NCBI GenBank assembly: GCA_018262775.1
Contig: JADFDU010000011.1
Coordinates: 1 to 64,000 of the forward strand
Length of the DNA: 64,000 nucleotides
Source: Rhodocyclaceae bacterium
GTDB lineage: Bacteria; Pseudomonadota; Gammaproteobacteria; Burkholderiales; Rhodocyclaceae
Reading direction: 5' to 3'
Below the pieces are notes generated by a model, which searched no databases, was not told the origin of the DNA, and worked only from the letters and a program-made list of their open reading frames with translations. A program made the position numbers and the translations under genes. This document shows positions 1 through 6,635 of this stretch, one piece after another (the first letter of the stretch is position 1; every line of letters begins with the position of its first letter).

Positions 1-2
1 CG

Positions 3-191
3 TTTGTGAGCGAACTTGTCGGAGCGCTCGAGGAACTGCGTAGTCATTCTAACACCACCCCTGGCCGGCGAGGCGCCTGCCAGCCAGCCGGCGGGACGCC
101 GGCGAGGAAGGGGGTACGGGAGGGGGGATACGAACTGCTGGCCAAGTTGGCGCGGCGGGAGGTTGAGGTGGATGGGGAGGTGGTGCCATGA
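3..191 (+). CDS. small hypothetical protein, 5' end cut by window
   Basis: The reading frame is open to the left edge, so the start is unknown; a GTG at 6 is one option. The product is basic and Gly/Arg/Pro-rich in its middle, which lies over a G-rich stretch, so part of it could be non-coding. The main support is that its stop overlaps the ATG of the next gene as ATGA, the usual sign of translational coupling. No family recognised. Confidence 0.3.
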   Translation, partial: FVSELVGALEELRSHSNTTPGRRGACQPAGGTPARKGVREGGYELLAKLARREVEVDGEVVP

Positions 192-640
192 AGCGACTAA
201 ATGCAGCTGGCGCCCTTGCACATATGGCCGAGGGCGAGGGGAGCAAGACCGAGTTGGAGGCCGCCAGAGTGCGGGCGGCGCGGCTCATGCAGCAACTCGC
301 CGCGCTGCTGCCGCTTGTCGCCGCGCAGGCGCGAGTCCCGGCTGCAGTGGAGGGTTGGGTTGATTCTTGGGCGCGGCAGATCCAGCTCCACCAGTTGAGC
401 GACGAGGACCTGGCCGCTGGTGTGGCGGCGATTGGTGGATTACCGGCAGATCAACCGTTCTCATTTTCTTGGTTCCTCGCCGCAGTGAAGGCGGCGCGGC
501 CACCGCTTCCGAGGCTCACTCCTCCTCCAGTCCGGCTTGAGGACCTAGCCGGCTGGACGCCGGAGGCGCAGTCGCGCGGGCAAGAACTGATCGATGCGAT
601 GCGGGCGAGAAGGAAGGAGGGGCAACATGAAGCTGGCTGA
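188..640 (+). CDS. hypothetical protein of the conjugative element
   Basis: A 150-residue soluble protein with an Ala/Arg-rich helical N-terminal half and a Pro-rich stretch around residues 112-125. No signal peptide, membrane segment or known motif is visible. It starts in an ATGA overlap with the preceding frame and overlaps the start of the Cys-rich gene at 627 by 14 bases, so the three are probably translated as a unit. ATG 224 is a possible later start. Its place beside a candidate transfer origin fits a plasmid-maintenance or relaxosome accessory role, but that is only inference. Confidence 0.55.
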   Translation: MKRLNAAGALAHMAEGEGSKTELEAARVRAARLMQQLAALLPLVAAQARVPAAVEGWVDSWARQIQLHQLSDEDLAAGVAAIGGLPADQPFSFSWFLAAVKAARPPLPRLTPPPVRLEDLAGWTPEAQSRGQELIDAMRARRKEGQHEAG

Positions 641-836
641 TCTGTCACCAGAGGTCGCCCTGGCGGCCGTCGAGGCGGCAGCGTCATCGACCTGTGCGCG
701 CTGCACCGACTATCGGCAGGCCTGTGAAGAGTGCCAGATCGTCCTGCACGAACGGCCTTCAACCGCGGGGAAGCGTCGGCGGATCCGGCAGGCGCGAAAG
801 CTTGCGCATTTGCGACGTGTTTCCGACGTGCAGTGA
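627..836 (+). CDS. small Cys-rich (zinc-ribbon-like) protein, copy 1
   Basis: A 69-residue protein started at ATG 627 because AAGGAGGGG lies just upstream; an earlier start at 594 lacks such a site. It has an Ala-rich helix, then a CARC...CEEC four-cysteine pattern (about residues 24-37) that could bind zinc, then a very basic tail. A related gene lies at 13542: both share an AA-x-EAA helix, C-x-R-C, a second Cys pair with C-x2-C spacing, and a V-L-x-x-R-P segment. Its last codons are built from two 11-bp units of the repeat array described next, so gene end and repeat overlap. Function unknown; DNA binding is plausible. Confidence 0.6.
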   Translation: MKLADLSPEVALAAVEAAASSTCARCTDYRQACEECQIVLHERPSTAGKRRRIRQARKLAHLRRVSDVQ

Positions 837-955
837 TAACAACGTGAGCTAGTCGGGTTTCACTGCAACGCTTTTCCGACTTGTTTCCGACGTGCGCCGC
901 CGCACTCTGAAATGAGTGTGCATTTGCGACTTGTTTCCGACGCTTTTCCAACTTG
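809..955 (+). repeat. phased 11-bp iteron array
   Basis: Seven direct copies of an 11-bp unit TTT(C/G)C(G/A)AC(G/T)TG lie at 809, 820, 873, 884, 923, 934 and 945; the copy at 934 ends in GCT. Within each group the copies are exactly contiguous (11-bp phase, about one helical turn), so a protein could bind all units on one face. Such arrays are typical of replication or partition sites, or of repressor/relaxosome targets. The array is followed by the mob genes. Confidence 0.65.
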
Positions 956-1311
956 TAGCGTCACGAGTCCTTTTTCCCTTCACCTCGATCCGGCGCCGCC
1001 AGGTGCCGGATCCTCGCCTTTTCGTATCCGCCGGCAGACCTGCTCGATCGTTCGGGGTTGAACTGCCAGTGCAACCCCTCTCCTGTATTCCTGGCTTCTC
1101 ACCAGCACCAATATCCACTCGAAAAATAGTTGGGACATGCGGGACGTTTGGGCCGTGATGAAGGAAATCCACTCATAGAGTAAGCCCATGAATTGGGCAA
1201 GGAGCAAGCTAGGCAATCGACGGCTCCGCCGACGATTGCAGCTTGCCCCGGGCCCTTCGGGATCGGGGAAGCAGCCGCCCTTCGGTTGCTGGTGGTGGAG
1301 TTGATCTGCAG
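837..1311. other. non-coding region before mobC, candidate oriT
   Basis: A 475-bp gap without a convincing gene. It contains most of the 11-bp array, a spacer, and a large hairpin at 1204-1246, followed by a C/G-rich stretch ending at the MobC-like gene. A non-coding gap with inverted repeats directly upstream of mobC and relaxase is where origins of transfer normally lie. No nic consensus could be recognised with confidence. Confidence 0.5.
1204..1246. repeat. large inverted repeat upstream of mobC
   Basis: GCAAGCT (1204) pairs with AGCTTGC (1240). Inside, CAATCGACGGC pairs with GCCGACGATTG with one mismatch and a TCC loop. The total stem is about 18 bp. Position and form fit a relaxase-recognised hairpin at oriT. 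A terminator is unlikely because no T-run follows on either strand. Confidence 0.6.
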
Positions 1312-1650
1312 ATGGAGAAAAGGGAAATCAAACTGACGATCCGGCTCACGTCGGGTGAGCACGAGAAGCTGCGCGATCTCGCGCATGCGGCCCGCCTTCA
1401 GCTGGCGGAGTTCGTCCGCTCAGCTGCGCTGGGGAGAGAGATAACGGCGGCTCCGCCGTCTGCCCCTGAGGTGAACCGCGAGGCCTATTCTGAGCTCGCG
1501 CGGCTTGCCAGCAACCTGAATCAAATCTCCCACAATCTGCACCTCGGCCTGCACTCTCAAGGCAGAGACGCCGAACTCTTCGACTTACTGACCCGGATAT
1601 CAATGAGCACACGCGCGCTGCGCGCTGCGCTCATTGGGGAAGATCGGTGA
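1312..1650 (+). CDS. mobC: MobC-like relaxosome accessory protein
   Basis: A 112-residue protein that should bind oriT DNA and help the relaxase melt and nick it. The N-terminal 45 residues read as a ribbon-helix-helix domain (beta strand with IKLTIRL, then helices with EHEKLRDLAHAA and LAEFVRSAAL). The C-terminal half carries the SELARLASNLNQISHNLH helix typical of MobC/NikA-type proteins. ATG 1312 was chosen because the upstream part of the frame lies in the oriT-like hairpin. Its stop overlaps the GTG start of the relaxase, so the two are coupled. Family assignment rests on motif reading. Confidence 0.8.
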   Translation: MEKREIKLTIRLTSGEHEKLRDLAHAARLQLAEFVRSAALGREITAAPPSAPEVNREAYSELARLASNLNQISHNLHLGLHSQGRDAELFDLLTRISMSTRALRAALIGEDR

Positions 1651-3689
1651 TCGCAAAGATCATGAAAGGCGGCGGCTTCCGTGGGGCGGCAGACTATCTG
1701 ATGCGTGCCGGCCGTGATGAGCCGGCCGGCATCATTATCGCTGGCAACATGGTTTCCCGGGACAGCCGCAGCATCGCTGCCGAGTTCAAGGTCTCCCGTC
1801 AGCTTCGCCCCGACGTGAACAAACCAGTCTGGCACGCCAGCTTGGCGCTGCCCCCTGGCCAATCTCTGAACGACCAGGAGTGGGAGAAAGCAGCTCAGGT
1901 ATTTATGCAGGAGATGGGGCTCGACCCTGCTGCCCACCAGTGGACGGCGATCCGTCACGATGACCGCGACCATCAGCACATCCACATCCTGGCCAGTCGA
2001 ATTCGCGTCGTCGACGGCAGGCTAGCCAGGGAGCGTCGCGGCGACTACAAGCTGTCCCACGCTGCAGCGCGTAAAGCCGCCGCAGCCGTCGGCCTCAAGC
2101 CTGTAGATCCCGCTCCCTCTCACCAGCGCCGCACGTCACTGCGGCGTGGCGAGATCGCCCACGCCGAGCGCGTCGCGGGGAGCCCTCACAAGCACCCGAA
2201 GTTGCAGATTGCAGCCCGGCTCGATGCTGCCCTGGCCCATGCCAGCAGTCTTGAGCAATTTCAGTCGATTGCTGCCGACCATGGTGTCGACGTCAAATTC
2301 TCAAGCAACGCGGGCGGGATCTACGGCGTTTCGTACCGCCTTGCCGATCCGGCTGAGCGCGAAGGATTTGCGGTTGAGTGGGTAAAGGGGAGCCAGGTCG
2401 GGAAGGCCTACACCATTTCAAGCATTACCCGCCGCCTGACCGGCGAGCGCGATACGCCGACCAGCCGTCGCGGACCTCGCGTGCGCCAGGACATCCTGCA
2501 GAAGCTCGACCGCGAGCAACAGGCAGGGAAAGAAATCGTCAGGTGGACCAACGGCTACGTCGCCGCAGTGGCAAGCGACTCGGAGATCCGCTGGCGCACC
2601 GGCAGCGCCGCCGAGGCGGCCGTCTGTGCCGCCCTAGCCAGGGAAAAAGGCTGGGCGGAAATGATCCTGGCCGACCGCGGAAGTGACGAGAAAAACCGTG
2701 CAGCGGTCGAGGCGTATATCCGCCAGGGAATCTCAGTGCAACTTGCCGGCCAGCGTTACCCGGCGCCGGCATCAGCTGTTACCAAGCAGGAGTTTTCGCA
2801 TGGGCATGATGGAAGAGATCCGCGAGAGAGCAAAGGCAGAAGCGGAACTGCTGCCCCCATCCCTGGCGCTGTTGAAGTCGACGGAGGCTCAAGTCAACGA
2901 TCTCCACAAGAAGATCAACGACCTGACTCAACAACTCGACCAGCTGCACCACTGTTACCAATCTCAACAGGCGCAGCTGGACAAGCTGCTGAGGATGGTG
3001 AACGCAATCGGCCTGATGCTGAAAAAGCAGCAACAGGCGCAACCCACGAAGGAGAAGACATGGAAGATATTTTAGATTTCCTCGATGAATCGCCGGCCAT
3101 CCAGGCTCGCGATGCCGCAGCCCTCGAAGAGCTTGCAGCCGCCAAGCCTGGCGACCACAACTTGCAGCTGCTCGCCGGCGAGTTGGAGGCTGAGGAGAAG
3201 AAAACCGGTGGCGCCGAAGGCGCCGGCAGCGCGTCGGCGCCTCGCGCCCCGGCTCCCTCGGCCCCGCCAGCCATCGCAAGTGCCGGGTCCGGCGTTCGGG
3301 AAGAAGACGAAGATCGGGCAGTGCTCGAGGAAATCGAGGCCCAGCTGCAGGACATCTACCAGGAGTCCGACTGGCAGGCCTACTGGCAGCAGCTTCCCCG
3401 ACGTGAGTACCGGATCCAGCGCGACGAGGCCATGCCCTATGCCGCCGCGCGCGCCCTGGCGCTCGGCCACCGCCGAGAGGCTGTTGCCAGGGTCGCTGGG
3501 GAAAAGGCCACGGCTCGGGCAGAGAAGCATGTCGCGAATCCGGCGAAACGCGCTGCCACCCAGCAGAAGGCAGCCGGCGCCAAGGTGCGCGTCGACCAGA
3601 GCCGGCAGGCCGAGGACAAGCGGCTGGCTGAAAAGGCGAAGGACTGGGCGAATCAGAAACCCAAATCGAAGGAGGGCTGGAAGAAATGA
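1647..3689 (+). CDS. MOBP-type relaxase (TraI/NikB/VirD2-like)
   Basis: A 680-residue DNA-nicking relaxase for conjugative transfer. Tyr17 in the FRGAADYLM segment is the likely nucleophile. The metal site is the H-x-D-x4-H-x-H motif at His104, Asp106, His111 and His113. Residues from about 180 to 370 form a second conserved domain resembling the LPD7-type module found behind relaxases. Residues about 375-470 are low-complexity, and this is where another gene is read in a different frame (2800-3075). The C-terminal part (from about 472) is charged and helical and has its own in-frame ATG at 3060 preceded by AAGGAG. It starts at GTG 1647, overlapping mobC; ATG 1662 is an alternative that would shorten the N-terminus. 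Confidence 0.88.
   Translation: MIAKIMKGGGFRGAADYLMRAGRDEPAGIIIAGNMVSRDSRSIAAEFKVSRQLRPDVNKPVWHASLALPPGQSLNDQEWEKAAQVFMQEMGLDPAAHQWTAIRHDDRDHQHIHILASRIRVVDGRLARERRGDYKLSHAAARKAAAAVGLKPVDPAPSHQRRTSLRRGEIAHAERVAGSPHKHPKLQIAARLDAALAHASSLEQFQSIAADHGVDVKFSSNAGGIYGVSYRLADPAEREGFAVEWVKGSQVGKAYTISSITRRLTGERDTPTSRRGPRVRQDILQKLDREQQAGKEIVRWTNGYVAAVASDSEIRWRTGSAAEAAVCAALAREKGWAEMILADRGSDEKNRAAVEAYIRQGISVQLAGQRYPAPASAVTKQEFSHGHDGRDPRESKGRSGTAAPIPGAVEVDGGSSQRSPQEDQRPDSTTRPAAPLLPISTGAAGQAAEDGERNRPDAEKAATGATHEGEDMEDILDFLDESPAIQARDAAALEELAAAKPGDHNLQLLAGELEAEEKKTGGAEGAGSASAPRAPAPSAPPAIASAGSGVREEDEDRAVLEEIEAQLQDIYQESDWQAYWQQLPRREYRIQRDEAMPYAAARALALGHRREAVARVAGEKATARAEKHVANPAKRAATQQKAAGAKVRVDQSRQAEDKRLAEKAKDWANQKPKSKEGWKK
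2800..3075 (+). CDS. coiled-coil protein nested out of frame in the relaxase gene
   Basis: A 91-residue protein in the +1 frame relative to the relaxase, with AGGAG six bases before ATG 2800. It is almost wholly helical: an acidic/basic head (MEEIRERAKAEAELL), then heptad-like Leu/Ile/Val spacing with many Gln (NDLHKKINDLTQQLDQLHH), and a basic end. The overlapping relaxase segment is low-complexity Pro/Gly/Ser/Arg, as expected if the nested frame is the constrained one. Nested genes of this type are known: traH within traI of RP4 and mobB within mobA of RSF1010. A relaxosome-stabilising role is therefore inferred by analogy; no sequence family is recognised. Confidence 0.6.
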   Translation: MGMMEEIRERAKAEAELLPPSLALLKSTEAQVNDLHKKINDLTQQLDQLHHCYQSQQAQLDKLLRMVNAIGLMLKKQQQAQPTKEKTWKIF

Positions 3690-3946
3690 TTGCAATCTTG
3701 AACCGCCTGAAAGGGCTTATGCAGGGGGCCACCAACGAAGACAAAGCCTTTGTTGAGGCTGTTGCACCTAAGTTCTTTCAGGACCCGGCATTTCGGGCGG
3801 CGTATGTCGAATGCTGGCGCGACAGCTGGCGAGAGGTGCTGGCAAGTGAAGAAGCAGCTCTGCGTCAGGGAGGCGTGGACATCTCCGCTCTGGAGGCGGA
3901 TTTGCTTATCGCCGCTGAGAAACGACTTGGGAGCATTTTGCCATGA
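3686..3946 (+). CDS. hypothetical protein of the transfer operon
   Basis: An 86-residue soluble protein with a Trp/Arg-rich centre (ECWRDSWREVL). It starts in an ATGA overlap with the relaxase stop and ends in an ATGA overlap with the next gene, so it is firmly inside the operon. No signal peptide or membrane segment. Its function is not recognisable; its position between relaxase and the exported Tra proteins suggests a transfer role. Confidence 0.6.
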   Translation: MIAILNRLKGLMQGATNEDKAFVEAVAPKFFQDPAFRAAYVECWRDSWREVLASEEAALRQGGVDISALEADLLIAAEKRLGSILP

Positions 3947-4491
3947 TCAAAAAATCCATTGTTTTTGCCTTTGTGTTGGCCACCACTCCCACCCTGGCCC
4001 AGCAGGACGACTGCGACATTGGCGCCCGCATGCGGCAGGCCGCGACCGAGGCGGCCGACCGCGAACGCCAGGCGCTTGAGCTGATCGCCACGCGCCAGAA
4101 GCAGATGGCTACCCAAGCGGCGACGAGCTGCATCGACAAGTATTTAGGGCTCAACCTGAGCAGCATGTTGGGCTTCACCAGCTTGGACTTCGGCGGCATC
4201 GTTCAGGGGATCATCAGCGGTGCTGCCAACGCCGCCTGCAGGGTGCTGGACAACCAGGTGGCTCAAGCTACCCAACCCTTCAACCAATCGATGGTTCTAC
4301 CTGGTGGCGTTGGCCGCATCGATACGCGGCTCTTCGGCACGTCAGGAAATGTCTCAGTAAGCGCCGGCGTCCCCGGGGTGGTGCCACAGGTTCCCATCGC
4401 CACGGCTTCTTCATCGACCACCACTGCCGGCCAGAACCAGCCGGGCCTGCTCGATCGCGCCGGCAACGCGCTCAGCAACCTCTTCAAATAG
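3943..4491 (+). CDS. exported protein of the conjugation operon
   Basis: A 182-residue protein with a clear signal peptide (charged MIKK, hydrophobic core, likely cleavage after TLA at about residue 19). The mature part has a helical, charged N-terminal segment with a Cys at about 25, a hydrophobic/Gly-rich middle with two more Cys, and a Ser/Thr/Gln-rich tail. It is probably periplasmic and contributes to the transfer envelope complex. The start overlaps the previous gene as ATGA, and the next gene follows after 13 bases. No family assigned. Confidence 0.6.
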   Translation: MIKKSIVFAFVLATTPTLAQQDDCDIGARMRQAATEAADRERQALELIATRQKQMATQAATSCIDKYLGLNLSSMLGFTSLDFGGIVQGIISGAANAACRVLDNQVAQATQPFNQSMVLPGGVGRIDTRLFGTSGNVSVSAGVPGVVPQVPIATASSSTTTAGQNQPGLLDRAGNALSNLFK

Positions 4492-4504
4492 CAGGAGCGA
4501 CGAA

Positions 4505-5698
4505 ATGAAACGAATTTTTCTCTCCCTAGCCGCTGCCTTGACGTTCATCGCTACCCCGGTTCATGCCGGCTGCTGCGCGCAGCCGGATGTTGTGGCGGCC
4601 GTCTGGGGCGCTGCCCAGTGGACAGCCACCCAGATCAATCTCTACATCTCCAAGCTCGCCGGCGTGGTCGAAGGCACCGGCAAGATGATCATCCAGAACC
4701 AGGCCGAAAGCACGAAGGCGATCAATCAGCAGGCCGCCGAGCGCGCCAAGAACATGGAGCTCTACCGCCTCGGCCAGCAGTACCAGCTGCCCCCAGATCC
4801 TTGCACAGCCGGCGCCATCGCAACCCACGGCGAAGCGATGCACCGTGCCCAGGGCGCGATCTCCTCCAGCTTTCAGCCCGGCGGCAGCCGCAGCCGACTG
4901 CAGAACTTGCGTGCGGCTGATGCCTACATCAACTCGCCGATTGATGCAGGTCCGGAGGCCCGTGCTGCGGCGCTGGTAGGGGCGCATAGCCGCCATTTCT
5001 GCGACGTGGAAGAAGTCAAGAAATACGGCGGTACCCGCGTATGCCAGGCGGCCGGCGAGCTACCTGGCGCCGACATCAAGGCCGAAACGCTCCTCGCCGG
5101 CGCCAAGGCCCGCCCCGGCGATCCCGATAGCTACACCTTCACCCAGAAGCAGATCGAGGCCGCGCAAACCCTCATCGCGAATGCAAGTGATCCGTTGCCG
5201 GTCCGCGGGCTCAACAAAGCGGAGGCGAACACCAGAGCGGGCGTGGAGTATTACTCGCTGGCGTTGGCAGGCCAGGCAAAAATGAGCTTCTCGCAGCAGG
5301 CCATGCGCGACGCCCTCGCGCGGCGCGTGCCGGTCCCCGAGGGCAAGGCTCTGGTCGCCGCAATTACCCGCGGCAACCCATCCGCCGCAGCCTATTACGC
5401 ACGTCTGCCGCACCTGAAAACCGAAGGCATCAGCCAGCTGGATCTGCAGGACGCCGAGGTCGCCCGCCGCTACCGCAACCCGCAATGGCTGGTCGACATG
5501 AGCGCTGCCAGCCCGGCCGCCGTCGCCAGAGAGCAGGCCTTCATGATGGCGCTCTTGCTGGATTTCCAGCAGAAGCAGCAGCTCAGCAATGAACGGCAGG
5601 AGATCCTGCTCGGCCAAATCGCCGCAGCGCTCACCAGGATGGACATGGGGCCGAAGCTCGAGGCCGCGTATCGGCAAGTTCGTGCCAACCCTCAATAA
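4505..5698 (+). CDS. exported TraW-like conjugal transfer protein
   Basis: A 397-residue exported protein: signal peptide MKRIFLSLAAALTFIATPVHA followed by Gly-Cys-Cys. A Cys two residues after the cleavage site could also mean a lipoprotein with a poor lipobox. The mature protein is largely helical, with extra cysteines at about 97, 166 and 181, and no membrane segment beyond the signal. A good site (GCAGGAG) precedes ATG 4505. In IncI plasmids the order traW-traX-traY is fixed; this gene is followed by a TraX-sized membrane protein and then DotA/TraY, which is the main reason for the TraW-like label. Sequence identity to TraW is not claimed. Confidence 0.55.
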   Translation: MKRIFLSLAAALTFIATPVHAGCCAQPDVVAAVWGAAQWTATQINLYISKLAGVVEGTGKMIIQNQAESTKAINQQAAERAKNMELYRLGQQYQLPPDPCTAGAIATHGEAMHRAQGAISSSFQPGGSRSRLQNLRAADAYINSPIDAGPEARAAALVGAHSRHFCDVEEVKKYGGTRVCQAAGELPGADIKAETLLAGAKARPGDPDSYTFTQKQIEAAQTLIANASDPLPVRGLNKAEANTRAGVEYYSLALAGQAKMSFSQQAMRDALARRVPVPEGKALVAAITRGNPSAAAYYARLPHLKTEGISQLDLQDAEVARRYRNPQWLVDMSAASPAAVAREQAFMMALLLDFQQKQQLSNERQEILLGQIAAALTRMDMGPKLEAAYRQVRANPQ

Positions 5699-5710
5699 AG
5701 GCAAATCTAT

Positions 5711-5923
5711 ATGTCATGGCTAAAGATCACTGACCGAGTGCTGGACGGGTGCGCACTTATCCTTCTCCTTACGACCCTCTTAGGCATGAGGATTGAGGAT
5801 CCAGGTTTGTACCTGGTTATTTACTTTATAAATTTGATTTGTTTGGGAATCCTTCTAATCGGGCGGCTCCTTACCAAGAAGAAGGATCGTTCAACAAGCG
5901 TTGGCGTCAAGGAAGAGCGATGA
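5711..5923 (+). CDS. small two-helix membrane protein
   Basis: A 70-residue protein with two hydrophobic segments (about residues 10-27 and 33-52) and a basic, hydrophilic tail. It is noticeably AT-richer than its neighbours (codons such as TTT, ATA, TTA), which suggests a later insertion into the transfer operon. Its stop overlaps the next ATG as ATGA. Entry-exclusion proteins of conjugative elements are often small, variable membrane proteins in this position, but nothing in the sequence proves that role. Confidence 0.5.
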   Translation: MSWLKITDRVLDGCALILLLTTLLGMRIEDPGLYLVIYFINLICLGILLIGRLLTKKKDRSTSVGVKEER

Positions 5924-6099
5924 AACTGAAAACACCTCGCATCACCCCCTTCAACCGCGACGAGTGGCGCCGTCTCGTCGGACATGACGAACCCGGCATC
6001 GGCGTGATCGAGAGCGCCCGCCGCTGGTGTGCTGGCCTGCTGCTGATCATTGGCCTGCACATGTTTGCCTTTCTCCTGCTGTCCCTCATTCCCAACTAA
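5920..6099 (+). CDS. small single-helix membrane protein
   Basis: A 59-residue protein read from ATG 5920, preceded by AGGAAGAG. It has a charged N-terminal 30 residues and one membrane helix near the C-terminus (about residues 37-57). An upstream in-frame start at 5839 would overlap most of the preceding gene and has no ribosome site. It lies between two envelope-protein genes, so a small structural or assembly role in the transfer apparatus is possible. Confidence 0.5.
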   Translation: MKLKTPRITPFNRDEWRRLVGHDEPGIGVIESARRWCAGLLLIIGLHMFAFLLLSLIPN

Positions 6100-6111
6100 C
6101 TGGAGTCGATC

Positions 6112-6633
6112 ATGGGCATTGGCAAGAAAATTCTCTCTGTCGCCGGCTTCCTCAACCCCATTCGCTCATTCCGGGGAGCGGCAGCGAGCACCCTGCGCGC
6201 GCCGCGCGAGGGGCTGGAGATCATCAAGGACCTGGCCAGCCGACTACCGCAGGCAGGCGAACCGGCAGCGCTGCCGTTCAACTATGACCCCTACGAGCGC
6301 TTCCGCCAGAAGTGCGCATCGTACGGTCTCACCAAGGCGCGCCTCGCGGATATGGAGAAGGCGTTGCTGAGATCGAAGCGCGTCATGCAGGTGGCGCTTG
6401 TGTTCACCATCTCAGTGGCCATCGGATTCCTGATTGCCGCCGAGGACGGAATGCGGGTCTTTCAAGGGCTGATGCTGCTGCCGTTCGCGGTCTACTCCTT
6501 CGCGAAGATCCTGCAGCTGTCTGTCCGCCTGCGCCAGGTGCGCGCGCGGGCGCTATACACATGGCCTCAGTTCTGCGCGCTGTTCCCCACCAAGGCCGCC
6601 CTGGTGGGCTATCTCCTCGACCCGGAGTTCTAA
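6112..6633 (+). CDS. TraX-like conjugation membrane protein
   Basis: A 173-residue protein with a soluble N-terminal half (Tyr/Pro-rich loop around NYDPYERF, then a helix ending at KRVMQ) and two membrane helices at about residues 95-112 and 118-133. A short hydrophilic tail carries the segment YTWPQFCALFPTKAALVGYL. It is just upstream of the DotA/TraY gene. In IncI plasmids TraX, a small bitopic membrane protein, occupies this place. The label is by position and topology. Confidence 0.55.
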   Translation: MGIGKKILSVAGFLNPIRSFRGAAASTLRAPREGLEIIKDLASRLPQAGEPAALPFNYDPYERFRQKCASYGLTKARLADMEKALLRSKRVMQVALVFTISVAIGFLIAAEDGMRVFQGLMLLPFAVYSFAKILQLSVRLRQVRARALYTWPQFCALFPTKAALVGYLLDPEF

Positions 6634-6635
6634 CC

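Noticed and set aside
6312-6635. 108-codon N-terminal extension of the DotA-like protein
   Set aside because: It overlaps the preceding membrane-protein gene in another frame and has no ribosome site; ATG 6636 fits the family.
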